Positions 1 to 7,147 of a DNA stretch of 10,387 nt are shown piece after piece (the stretch's first letter is position 1; each line of letters opens with the position of its first letter). The stretch comes from an uncultured Prevotellaceae bacterium (GTDB taxonomy: Bacteria; Bacteroidota; Bacteroidia; Bacteroidales; Bacteroidaceae). The DNA lies in the NCBI GenBank assembly GCA_946406585.1, contig CAMJLI010000066.1, positions 1-10,387 on the forward strand, read 5' to 3'. The notes beneath the pieces are model-generated. The model worked only from the letters and a program-made list of their open reading frames with translations, had not been told where the DNA came from and made no database searches. Position numbers and translations under genes: made by a program.

Positions 1-1436
1 AGGGTCTTCATGACAATCCAGCCAATAAGATAAGCGACTGCACAGAAGCAGAACACAATCATGTAAGCTGCAGGCTTCCCGTCATATCCAAGGAAAGTGA
101 ATGCTTCACCTTGACCTTCTGCATAAGTGAAGAGATTGCCGGAAATCTTGTTGATGAGCATGGATCCCAATCCACCAGCCATGGCACCAATACCAGTGAT
201 TGTAGCAATGGTAGACTTGGGGAACATGTCTCCCACGGTAGAGAAGATGTTCGCCGACCAAGCCTGATGCCCGGCACCAGCCAGACCGATGATGATGGCA
301 GGCCACCATGCAGGGTCAATGGGGCTGTTCTCCCACATAGCCAAAGGCTGTGCGAAAAGTGCGAAAAGAGGGAAGAAAGCGAAAATAAGCATAGCCAACA
401 TACGTCCGGCGTATGGATTCATGCCTCTCTTCTCCACAAAAAGCTTTGGAAGGTATCCTCCGAAAATAGACAGCACGGTGACAATGAAGTAGAGAGTGAA
501 AATGAGCAGCTGTCCCATTCCCGAACTTGACTTGTATCCGAATTGGTCGGAGAAATATGCAGGAGCCCAGAAAAGATAGAACCACCACACACCATCAGTC
601 ATGAACTTGCCAACGATGAACGACCAAGTCTGCTTGAAGGTAAAGCACTTTCCAAAACTAATAGCAGGTCCTTCATCATTTGCATCCTTAGGATCTTCCC
701 CAGTCTCGGCATCCTGATTGATATAAGTAAGCTCGGCAGCATTAACATGCTTGCTCTTGTTAGGCTTGTCATAGATGAAAATCCAGAGAGCCATCCAGAT
801 GAAGCCCAACGCACCTATTATAATAAATGCCATCTCCCAACCAAAAGCTTCAGCCAGAGGAGGAATGCTGATAGGAGCAGCCAAAGCACCCACAGAAGCA
901 CCCGCATTGAAGATGGATGTTGCGAAAGCACGGTCTTTCTTTGGGAAATACTCAGCCGTCACCTTGATGGCTGCGGGGAAGTTGCCACTTTCACCCAAAG
1001 CCAGGATAGCTCTACAGAAAAGGAAGAGATAGACACTGATTGTGGCTATGCTAAGTGCCGTCATGGAGCTAGCTTCCACGGCCTTGAGGGCAGCAACGCC
1101 ATCGAGTCCCACATACTTCATCGTCACCCATCCACAAGCAGCATGCAAGCATGCGCCAAGCGACCAGACAAAGATAGCCCAAAGGTAGCCTTTCTTGGTG
1201 CCCATCCAGTCGATGAATTTGCCAGCGAAGAGGCAGAACACCGCATAAAGAATAGAGAAGACCGAAGTAATTGTGCCATAGTCGGCATCGGTCCAGTGGA
1301 ACTCAGGAGCAATGAAATCCTTCCAAGTCAACGACAGCACCTGGCGGTCCATATAATTGACCGTGGTGGCAAAGAACAACATTGCACAAATCACCCAACG
1401 ATAGTTGGTCATTTTAGTAGTTTGTATAGGACTCAT
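1..1436 (-). CDS. exuT: MFS hexuronate transporter, ExuT-like (3' end cut by window edge)
   Basis: Reading the minus strand from the ATG at 1436 gives 478 open codons with no stop before the edge, so only the extreme C-terminus is missing. The product is a very hydrophobic membrane protein of the major facilitator superfamily, anion:cation symporter family, which includes the E. coli galacturonate/glucuronate importer ExuT. Visible family marks are NYMDRQVLSL at residues 27-36 in the first membrane segment, the GESGNFPAAIK stretch at 148-158 followed by EYFPKKDRA, and a charged cytoplasmic loop at about 223-262 between the two six-helix halves. A second in-frame ATG at 1412 (residue 9) is a possible alternative start; I prefer 1436 because the promoter lies just upstream of it. 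Uronate import is supported by uxuA, uxuB and uxaB in the same window. The exact substrate (galacturonate, glucuronate or both) cannot be read from sequence alone. Confidence 0.88.
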   Translation of the reverse strand, partial: MSPIQTTKMTNYRWVICAMLFFATTVNYMDRQVLSLTWKDFIAPEFHWTDADYGTITSVFSILYAVFCLFAGKFIDWMGTKKGYLWAIFVWSLGACLHAACGWVTMKYVGLDGVAALKAVEASSMTALSIATISVYLFLFCRAILALGESGNFPAAIKVTAEYFPKKDRAFATSIFNAGASVGALAAPISIPPLAEAFGWEMAFIIIGALGFIWMALWIFIYDKPNKSKHVNAAELTYINQDAETGEDPKDANDEGPAISFGKCFTFKQTWSFIVGKFMTDGVWWFYLFWAPAYFSDQFGYKSSSGMGQLLIFTLYFIVTVLSIFGGYLPKLFVEKRGMNPYAGRMLAMLIFAFFPLFALFAQPLAMWENSPIDPAWWPAIIIGLAGAGHQAWSANIFSTVGDMFPKSTIATITGIGAMAGGLGSMLINKISGNLFTYAEGQGEAFTFLGYDGKPAAYMIVFCFCAVAYLIGWIVMKT

Positions 1437-1473
1437 ATTATAAATGATTAGTTGTGTCACAGTAATCAGTTGG

Positions 1474-1508
1474 CAAAGTTACTGAAAAAAAATCATGGCA
1501 TGGTCAAA
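1474..1508 (-). promoter_or_regulatory. Promoter for the exuT-like gene
   Basis: On the minus strand, 1481-1474 reads TAACTTTG, an exact match to the Bacteroidota -7 consensus TAnnTTTG. A TTTG at 1508-1505 may serve as the -33 element; the 23-base spacer is slightly longer than the usual 19-21. Transcription would start near 1467, leaving a leader of about 30 bases before the ATG at 1436. Confidence 0.6.
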
Positions 1509-1530
1509 AAAAGTGTTTTTTTTGGAAAAA

Positions 1531-1555
1531 CTTGCAATATATGCCATATATCAAG
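1531..1555. promoter_or_regulatory. Imperfect A/T dyad between divergent genes (possible operator)
   Basis: The segment reads CTTG-CA-ATATAT-GCC-ATATAT-CAAG. It is a dyad with ATATAT inner arms and CTTG/CAAG outer arms, made imperfect by two extra bases on the left. It lies between the exuT-like promoter and the -7 element of the secreted-protein gene, where a shared regulator could bind. ATATAT is self-complementary and the region is A/T-rich, so chance is a serious alternative. Confidence 0.25.
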
Positions 1556-1564
1556 AAAAATTAG

Positions 1565-1572
1565 TATATTTG
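1565..1572 (+). promoter_or_regulatory. -7 promoter element for the dockerin-like protein gene
   Basis: TATATTTG fits the Bacteroidota -7 consensus TAnnTTTG exactly. No TTTG is present at the expected -33 distance, so the promoter may be weak or need an activator. Transcription would begin near 1579, giving an A/C-rich leader of about 64 bases with no Shine-Dalgarno sequence. Confidence 0.5.
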
Positions 1573-1642
1573 CAGATTGAAATCCATAGCAGACGAAATC
1601 TACTAAATACCAATCATAACATTCAACCAAACAATTATCAAC

Positions 1643-4201
1643 ATGAGAAAAATCGACTTGAAGAAGATATTCATGGCATTTATCATGCTCATGAGTGTCA
1701 GTGCTGTTTCAGCCAAAGACGTCATTTATGAAAGAGGCACCACGAATGCATGGTCTGATTCAGATGTCAGTGCATGGGCCACTATTGCAGAGGGAGCCAC
1801 TGTTAGTTTGACCGATAATGGAATTCATTTCTCTGCCGGCAATACCGGTTACGAGAACAAACTAAGTTTGGGTTTCACAGCCAATTCCATAGCCACTTTA
1901 AAGACAAAATGGGCGGTTGGCAATTCCACCGGTCGTACAGGAGGTTACAATTTCCTTCGTTTTGGCGGTGTTGAACTTCGTTCCTACGGCCAAGACCAAT
2001 TTGCAGCCATCTCTGTGGATGGCGGTGACGCAACAACCATTGTAAACAACAAGGATGACGTCCGTGGTGGCGTATGGGACGTTGAGATAACCATCAACCA
2101 AGCTACGGGAGACTTCACCTACTCCATCAACTTCAGCACCAGCGGTTTGAAAGAAGGCAGCGGCATAACCAGCATCAATCCCGATGGTGTTAACATCGGT
2201 TTCTTTAAGCCAGGACGTGTGGCAAACACCGACCAGACCATCAACAACATTGAGGTTAGCGAAGAAAAACAGTCTGTGGTGACCGCCACCTACACCATCA
2301 ACTATGAGACCGAAGATGGCATAGTATTCAAAACCGAGACACGCAGCGGCCTTGTAGGCAATGAAGTCACTGTGACCGACAACGACCGCACCCCCATCTG
2401 GCAAGACGGAGTGAAATACATTTTCAGCTATGACAATGCCGAAGGCCTGGTGATATCCTCAGATGGCACCACTGTAGTAACCCTCATCTTCATAGAAGCT
2501 TCGAAGAGTGCCTATAGCCTCACTGCAGTAGACAATGAGGGCAATGAGCTTCAATTGCTACAACAAGGCGAAGTGTACGAGGGAGAGTCTGCATTCCACT
2601 ACTATTCCAAGGCGCTCAACATAGACGGAATATGGTATATGAGAGCCCAGAACCCCACCACCCCATATTATGGCATCTCAATCCCGGGAGGCGAGGCAGC
2701 CACCATTGCCTATGAGATGAGCGACATCACCTATTTCACAGAAATGGAAGACCTCACCCCATCACGCTCATGGGCAGCCAATGGTGCCGTGACCGACCGT
2801 TACTCCAATGGTCAGGCCCGCCGTCTTTACAGCAACAGCTATGTGAAGACAGCTCCACTACCTGCCGGCATCTACAACCTCACGATATGGGCACGCAACC
2901 AAAGCAGTTCACAGCCAGGCAACCTACCCATCTTCCTCGTCGATACAGAAGGCAATCTTGCCTCTTCCCCCGTTACAGCAGCCTTTGAAGACTGGGCTAC
3001 TGCACAGAACACAGAAAAGACCGCCGAGGGCATCGTTGTTCCAGAAGGATATGCCATTGCCTTGAACAACAACACCGCCTACAATTCCAACCTTGAGCTT
3101 GACTACCTCTATCTGTTGCGCACCGGCGACCCAGAGATAGCCTCTTATGTGGTGACATTTGCAGATGAGCAAGGCAACGTTCTCAAAGAAGAAACCCGCG
3201 AGGGTGCTGTTGGCGTGGAAGTGTCACTTTCAGCCACCGACAAGTCGCCCATCACCATCACCTCAGTAGATGAAGAAGGAACCGAGACCTCCACTACCTA
3301 CATCTATGTAAGCGATGACAGTGAAGGCAAGATAATAGAAGCAGAAGGAACTGTGGTGACCCTCACATTCAAGGTTGCCGAATCCATCCCATATGCTATT
3401 AAGGCAGTTGATGGCGAAGGCAATGAATTGGGCACAGTAGCAGAAGGTGAGATTATCGAGACAATGTCACAAGTAGTTTACTACACAAAGGCTGTGAAAG
3501 CCAACGAAAAGTGGTACTCCATTGCCCAGAACCCCACAGACCCATATTATGGCATGACAGTCACAGCTGGCGAGAACCCAACCCTCACATACGAGGAAGC
3601 CGACATGGACTACTTCAGCGAGATAGAAAACCTGAGGGGCTCCCACTCTTGGGCTGCCGACGGAGCATATCCCAGCCGCTATGCCAATGGCCAAGCCAAG
3701 CGACTCTACAAGAACAGCTATGTCTGCACCGACACACTTCCAGCCGGTCAGTACACTGTTACACTTCGCGCCCGCAACAACAGTCGTAGCGAAGCCACAT
3801 TGTCAGTATACAATGCAAATGGAAATAGCGTGATCGGCCAGTTGTTTGGCGAGTTTGAGTCATGGGTAGGTGCAGAACAAGCCGAGAAGAGCATTGAAGG
3901 AGTGAACATCCCCGAAGGCTTCCGTGTTGCTATCTACAACACCAATGAAGAGAGCAATTCAAATCTTGAGATGGACTACATCTACTTGAAGCGTACGGGC
4001 GACTTCGAACAGCTCATCGGCGATGTGAATGGCGATGGCGAGTTGAGCATCTCCGATATAGCCCTCATCATTCAATATATTTTGACAGGCGTTGAGCCCG
4101 ATGGCTTCATCCTTTCGAATGCCAATGTGAATGGAGACGATGATATTTCCGTCAAAGACGTCATGGCCACTGTCAACATCATACTGGGCAAAACGGAATA
4201 A
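1643..4201 (+). CDS. Secreted multidomain protein with two tandem repeats and a C-terminal dockerin-like module
   Basis: The protein has 852 residues. Residues 1-24 are a signal peptide (MRKIDLKK, hydrophobic core, AVSA before the likely cut), so it is exported. Residues 25-209 form a Thr/Gly/Asn-rich region that looks like a beta-sandwich of the LamG/concanavalin type (a guess from composition). Two homologous units follow, about 215-496 and 500-787. Each starts with a short MucBP-like strand segment and ends with a putative carbohydrate-binding jelly roll that has the pattern SWAA-GA--RY-NGQA-RLY-NSYV and closes with LRTGD or LKRTGD. Residues 792-849 carry two dockerin-like calcium loops, DVNGDGELSISD (794-805) and NVNGDDDISVKD (828-839). 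No glycosidase or lyase catalytic motif is recognisable, so I do not assign an activity. It is divergent from the exuT-like gene; a role in binding uronate-containing glycans is inference from position. The ATG at 1643 directly precedes the signal peptide. Confidence 0.85.
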   Translation: MRKIDLKKIFMAFIMLMSVSAVSAKDVIYERGTTNAWSDSDVSAWATIAEGATVSLTDNGIHFSAGNTGYENKLSLGFTANSIATLKTKWAVGNSTGRTGGYNFLRFGGVELRSYGQDQFAAISVDGGDATTIVNNKDDVRGGVWDVEITINQATGDFTYSINFSTSGLKEGSGITSINPDGVNIGFFKPGRVANTDQTINNIEVSEEKQSVVTATYTINYETEDGIVFKTETRSGLVGNEVTVTDNDRTPIWQDGVKYIFSYDNAEGLVISSDGTTVVTLIFIEASKSAYSLTAVDNEGNELQLLQQGEVYEGESAFHYYSKALNIDGIWYMRAQNPTTPYYGISIPGGEAATIAYEMSDITYFTEMEDLTPSRSWAANGAVTDRYSNGQARRLYSNSYVKTAPLPAGIYNLTIWARNQSSSQPGNLPIFLVDTEGNLASSPVTAAFEDWATAQNTEKTAEGIVVPEGYAIALNNNTAYNSNLELDYLYLLRTGDPEIASYVVTFADEQGNVLKEETREGAVGVEVSLSATDKSPITITSVDEEGTETSTTYIYVSDDSEGKIIEAEGTVVTLTFKVAESIPYAIKAVDGEGNELGTVAEGEIIETMSQVVYYTKAVKANEKWYSIAQNPTDPYYGMTVTAGENPTLTYEEADMDYFSEIENLRGSHSWAADGAYPSRYANGQAKRLYKNSYVCTDTLPAGQYTVTLRARNNSRSEATLSVYNANGNSVIGQLFGEFESWVGAEQAEKSIEGVNIPEGFRVAIYNTNEESNSNLEMDYIYLKRTGDFEQLIGDVNGDGELSISDIALIIQYILTGVEPDGFILSNANVNGDDDISVKDVMATVNIILGKTE
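2285..3130 (+). repeat. Tandem repeat unit 1 in the dockerin-like protein
   Basis: This encodes residues 215-496. It aligns with unit 2 over nearly its whole length with a few small gaps; matching residues are mostly 285-293 positions apart. Conserved blocks include EGNEL, AQNPT-PYYG, YF-E-E-L, SWAA-GA, NGQA-RLY-NSYV, LPAG and NSNLE-DY-YL. The DNA is also similar in places, for example CCCATATTATGGCAT in both units. Confidence 0.85.
3140..4003 (+). repeat. Tandem repeat unit 2 in the dockerin-like protein
   Basis: This encodes residues 500-787 and is the partner of unit 1. It keeps the same order of segments: the beta-rich linker (VVTLTFK near 571-577), the WY--AQNPT-PYYG core, and the SWAADGA to LKRTGD jelly-roll-like part. 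It runs into the dockerin-like module within about five residues. Confidence 0.85.
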
Positions 4202-4231
4202 TAGTATTGCCAAAAGACAAACAGACATGCA

Positions 4232-4267
4232 GAAGGCAGGACTCCGGTCCTGCCTTCCGTTTTTTTT
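4232..4267 (+). terminator. Rho-independent terminator after the dockerin-like gene
   Basis: An 11-bp perfect stem (4232-4242 with 4247-4257, GAAGGCAGGAC and its complement) has a TCCG loop and is followed by CG and eight Ts (4260-4267). It lies 30 bases past the stop of the plus-strand gene and just beyond the stop of the converging minus-strand gene. No T run follows it on the minus strand, so it acts mainly on plus-strand transcripts. Confidence 0.92.
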
Positions 4268-4282
4268 GTAAGTTTGTCATCA

Positions 4283-4972
4283 TCATCTGCCAAACCGTCT
4301 CTGTGGTGTTGAAGCACCGTTGCCACCATTATTATTGGGACGCATGCCTGGCCCTTGGGGTCTGTTGCCATTATTATAGAATCCTCCACTTTGATGAGGT
4401 GGTACAACACCATTGGCACCATTTCCATAATAGTCTCTCGGTATGTTTCCATTTTTCCCCGGGTTGTATGGTATTGGTGCATGGGAAGCATCTGGCATGC
4501 CATTTCTCCCTGGAGCATAGAAGTTTCTCTTTACATAACGGCTTCTTGCATCCAGGTTGAGACCACCCCGATAAGTGTTCCAGTTTCTGGGCCTTACATA
4601 ATAGAAAAAATGTGGGTCCGGATATCTGCCATAAATGGCAAGAGTCCACCCTCCCCTGCCCCAATTTAGTGGACGGTAGAAATAATTGGTTGCTACAAAC
4701 CTACGATACTGGAACATATTCAGCACGTAGCGCAAGTCTGAGTTTCTTCTGCTCCAATACACGCCATAAAGGTCTACATCTCTATTGACCATCATGAAGT
4801 AGTCGAGGTTGATTTCGTAAGCAGCCTCGAATTGCTCGACAGACATGTTAAGTTCGTAAGCCATTTTATCAGTGAGATAAAGAGCCGCAGACTGAGCCTG
4901 CCCAAAAGTCATTGCATGAACCGACAAATTGAATGCCATGCAACAAAAAAACGAAATAATGATTTTTTTCAT
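4283..4972 (-). CDS. Conserved secreted Bacteroidota protein of unknown function, Gly/Asn/Pro-rich tail
   Basis: The gene encodes 229 residues from the ATG at 4972. Residues 1-20 form a signal peptide (MKKIIISFFCCMAF, then VHA before the likely cut). The mature N-terminal half (about 21-140) is rich in Tyr, Trp, Phe and Arg, with blocks LTDKMAYELN, AYEINLDYFM, YGVYWSRRNSDLRYVL, NYFYRPLNW and RYPDPHFFYYVRP. It resembles short exported proteins I recall from Bacteroides and Prevotella, but I know no function for them. Residues about 155-229 are low-complexity, rich in Gly, Asn, Pro and Arg, and probably disordered. The reading frame is open back to 5080, but that longer start lies upstream of the -7 element and would spoil the signal peptide. 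There is no lipobox and no known sorting tail. Confidence 0.75.
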   Translation of the reverse strand: MKKIIISFFCCMAFNLSVHAMTFGQAQSAALYLTDKMAYELNMSVEQFEAAYEINLDYFMMVNRDVDLYGVYWSRRNSDLRYVLNMFQYRRFVATNYFYRPLNWGRGGWTLAIYGRYPDPHFFYYVRPRNWNTYRGGLNLDARSRYVKRNFYAPGRNGMPDASHAPIPYNPGKNGNIPRDYYGNGANGVVPPHQSGGFYNNGNRPQGPGMRPNNNGGNGASTPQRRFGR

Positions 4973-5018
4973 GTTGCCTATTTTAAGTATGTTTTTACTA
5001 ATGAAAATCATTGAATGG

Positions 5019-5052
5019 CAAATATACAACATTTTGTCGATACAAAGACAAA
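5019..5052 (-). promoter_or_regulatory. Promoter for the small secreted protein gene
   Basis: On the minus strand, 5026-5019 reads TATATTTG, an exact TAnnTTTG -7 element. A TTTG at 5052-5049 could be the -33 element with a 22-base spacer. Transcription would start near 5012, about 40 bases before the ATG at 4972. This supports that start over the one at 5080. Confidence 0.55.
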
Positions 5053-5216
5053 ATACGACAAAAAAAGTAGCAACAACCAAGAAGCGAATCCATTAGGCAT
5101 CATATCCATGGCATCACAGCCACATCCTCATAGTTAACAATCATTAAAAATTGCAGATAGAGGAATAAAGGCGACAAAAATGACGGGCAAAAGTAGAATA
5201 AGTGAGAGAAAATGTG

Positions 5217-5224
5217 TAATTTTG
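5217..5224 (+). promoter_or_regulatory. -7 promoter element for rpsA
   Basis: TAATTTTG fits TAnnTTTG exactly. No TTTG lies at the usual -33 distance. Transcription would start near 5231, giving a leader of about 58 bases made largely of A and T. Confidence 0.5.
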
Positions 5225-5242
5225 CACCGATTTTCGAACAAC

Positions 5243-5288
5243 ATAAAGTCTAACTTTATTAATTTTTCACATTTTATTAATTCATTTT
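5243..5288 (+). promoter_or_regulatory. A/U-rich rpsA leader with hairpin and repeated words (candidate autoregulatory site)
   Basis: ATAAAGT (5243-5249), a CTA loop and ACTTTAT (5253-5259) form a perfect 7-bp hairpin. TTTATTAATT occurs at 5255-5264 and again at 5273-5282. GTCTAACTT occurs at 5248-5256 and again at 5291-5299, the second copy starting at the G of the start codon. There is no Shine-Dalgarno sequence. S1 binds A/U-rich single-stranded RNA, and E. coli rpsA is known to be repressed by its own product, so feedback control here is plausible but inferred. Confidence 0.35.
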
Positions 5289-7070
5289 ATGTCTAACTTA
5301 AAAAATGTACAGCCACTCGATGACTTCAATTGGGACGAGTTTGAGAATGGCAGTATCAACAGCGCAAGCAAAGAAGATTTAGAAAAAGCTTATGACGAGA
5401 CCCTCAACAAAGTGAGCGAGCATCAAGTAGTTGACGGCAAAGTCATCTCGTTTGACAAGAAAGAAGTCGTTGTGAACATTGGTTACAAGAGCGACGGCAT
5501 CATCCCTGCCAGCGAATTCCGCTACAACCCCGACCTCAAGGTGGGTGACATCGTAGAGGTTTACGTAGAAAATCAAGAAGACAAAAAAGGCCAATTGATT
5601 CTTTCCCACAAGAAAGCTCGCCTGAGCAAGAGCTGGGAGCGCATCAATGCAGCCTTGGACAACGAGGAAGTTATCACAGGTTACATCAAGTGTCGCACCA
5701 AAGGTGGCATGATTGTTGACGTATTTGGCATCGAGGCATTCCTCCCCGGCAGCCAGATCGACGTTCACCCCATCCGCGACTACGATGTGTTCGTAGGCAA
5801 GACCATGGAATTCAAGGTTGTGAAGATCAACCAGGAGTTCCGCAACGTGGTAGTCTCTCACAAGGCCCTTATCGAGGCAGAGCTCGAGGCTCAGAAGAAG
5901 GAGATTATCAGCAAGATGGAGAAGGGTCAGATATACGAAGGCACGGTCAAGAACATCACCACCTATGGTGTGTTTGTAGACCTTGGCGGTGTAGACGGAC
6001 TCATCCACATCACCGACTTGTCATGGGGCCGCGTAAGCGATCCACACGAGGTTGTGCAGCTTGACCAGAAGATCAATGTTGCCATTCTCGACTTTGACGA
6101 CGAGAAGAAGCGCATCGCCCTTGGTCTGAAGCAGCTCACTCCACATCCATGGGATGCACTCGACGAGAACCTGAAAGTGGGCGACCACGTGAAGGGCAAG
6201 GTAGTCGTGATAGCCGACTATGGAGCATTTGTAGAGATAGCTCCAGGCGTGGAAGGTCTCATCCACGTTTCAGAAATGAGTTGGAGCCAGCATCTCCGTT
6301 CAGCTCAAGAGTTCATGCATGTAGGCGACGAGGTAGAGGCAGTGATACTCACCCTCGACCGCGCAGACCGCAAGATGTCATTGGGCATCAAGCAGTTGAA
6401 GGCCGACCCATGGGAGAACATCGAGGAGAAGTATCCTCTGAACTCGAAGCACACTGCAAAGGTGCGCAACTTCACCAACTTTGGCATTTTCGTAGAGTTG
6501 GAAGAAGGCGTGGACGGTTTGATTCACATCAGCGACCTGTCATGGACAAAGAAGGTGAAGCATCCATCAGAGTTCACCCAGGTAGGCGCCCCCATCGACG
6601 TTGTAGTATTGGAAATAGACAAGGAGAACCGTCGTCTGAGCCTTGGTCACAAGCAACTCGAGGACAATCCTTGGGACACCTACGAGACCATCTACACTCC
6701 GGGTTCCGTACACATTGGCAAGATTACCGAGTCAATGGACAAGGGTGCTGTCATCGCCTTGAACGAAGGAGGCGAAGGCTTTGCCACTCCAAAGCACTTG
6801 GTTAAGGAAGACGGCACCCAGGCACAGCAGGGCGAAGAGCTTGCTTTCAAGGTGATAGAGTTTGTGAAAGAGACCAAGCGCATCATCCTCTCACACAGCC
6901 GCACCTTCGAGGAAGGCAAAGAAGAGAAGAAGGCAGCCCGCGCCACCAAGCACGCCGCAGCTCCTAAGAAGGAAGAGGCTTCTGCAATCAACAACGTAGC
7001 AGCCGGCACCACACTTGGCGACCTCGACGCACTTGCAGCTCTCAAGGCCAAGATGGAACAAGGCGAATAA
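5289..7070 (+). CDS. rpsA: 30S ribosomal protein S1
   Basis: The product is 593 residues; E. coli S1 has 557. It binds the 30S subunit and mRNA and helps unstructured or A/U-rich messages load, which matters in Bacteroidota because most of their genes lack strong Shine-Dalgarno sites. Six S1 (OB-fold) repeats can be traced at about 47-108, 127-193, 214-282, 299-369, 386-456 and 471-537. Repeats 3, 4 and 5 are canonical, each with GxFVxL/I, then GLIH and an S-E/D-LSW-type segment (for example GLIHITDLSW at 237-246). Repeats 1, 2 and 6 are more divergent, as in other S1 proteins. The tail from about 541 is Lys/Ala-rich and low-complexity. The ATG at 5289 follows the A/U-rich leader, and the N-terminus (MSNLKNVQPLDDFNWDEFEN) suits a Bacteroidota S1. 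The next gene downstream is uxuA, behind a terminator. Confidence 0.97.
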   Translation: MSNLKNVQPLDDFNWDEFENGSINSASKEDLEKAYDETLNKVSEHQVVDGKVISFDKKEVVVNIGYKSDGIIPASEFRYNPDLKVGDIVEVYVENQEDKKGQLILSHKKARLSKSWERINAALDNEEVITGYIKCRTKGGMIVDVFGIEAFLPGSQIDVHPIRDYDVFVGKTMEFKVVKINQEFRNVVVSHKALIEAELEAQKKEIISKMEKGQIYEGTVKNITTYGVFVDLGGVDGLIHITDLSWGRVSDPHEVVQLDQKINVAILDFDDEKKRIALGLKQLTPHPWDALDENLKVGDHVKGKVVVIADYGAFVEIAPGVEGLIHVSEMSWSQHLRSAQEFMHVGDEVEAVILTLDRADRKMSLGIKQLKADPWENIEEKYPLNSKHTAKVRNFTNFGIFVELEEGVDGLIHISDLSWTKKVKHPSEFTQVGAPIDVVVLEIDKENRRLSLGHKQLEDNPWDTYETIYTPGSVHIGKITESMDKGAVIALNEGGEGFATPKHLVKEDGTQAQQGEELAFKVIEFVKETKRIILSHSRTFEEGKEEKKAARATKHAAAPKKEEASAINNVAAGTTLGDLDALAALKAKMEQGE

Positions 7071-7096
7071 TACCTCGCATTTATTCTATTCACAAT

Positions 7097-7130
7097 AAAG
7101 GAGCCTGCCTGGAAAGGCAGGCTCCTTTTT
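7097..7130 (+). terminator. Rho-independent terminator between rpsA and uxuA
   Basis: GGAGCCTGCCT (7100-7110), a GGAA loop and AGGCAGGCTCC (7115-7125) make an 11-bp perfect G/C-rich stem, extendable to 14 bp through flanking A-T pairs, followed by five Ts (7126-7130). It starts 26 bases after the rpsA stop and ends only 17 bases before the uxuA ATG. Confidence 0.92.
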
Positions 7131-7147
7131 CAAAATCAATCACTACT

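Larger units (their letters stand above)
4973..5288. other. 316-base divergent intergenic region without a gene
   Basis: The region separates the minus-strand secreted protein from rpsA. It holds a -7 element for each gene (5019-5026 minus, 5217-5224 plus) and the A/T-rich rpsA leader. The middle, about 5055-5210, shows no convincing coding frame, tRNA, terminator or strong dyad. Confidence 0.7.

Noticed and set aside
543..1451. 302-codon open frame on the plus strand
   Set aside because: It is antisense to the exuT-like transporter, whose minus-strand translation has clear family motifs; the antisense product has no recognisable features.
1495..1731. 78-codon plus-strand frame
   Set aside because: It spans the intergenic promoter region and overlaps the signal-peptide coding region of the 852-residue protein in another frame; its product is Asn/His/Gln-rich with no motif.
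4973..5080. 36-codon N-terminal extension of the small secreted protein (start at 5080)
   Set aside because: The -7 promoter element at 5019-5026 lies inside this stretch, and the ATG at 4972 gives a proper signal peptide at the N-terminus.
6149..6805. 218-codon plus-strand frame inside rpsA
   Set aside because: It is an out-of-frame shadow of S1 domains 4 to 6, with an Arg/Gly/Ser-rich translation typical of a frame shift.
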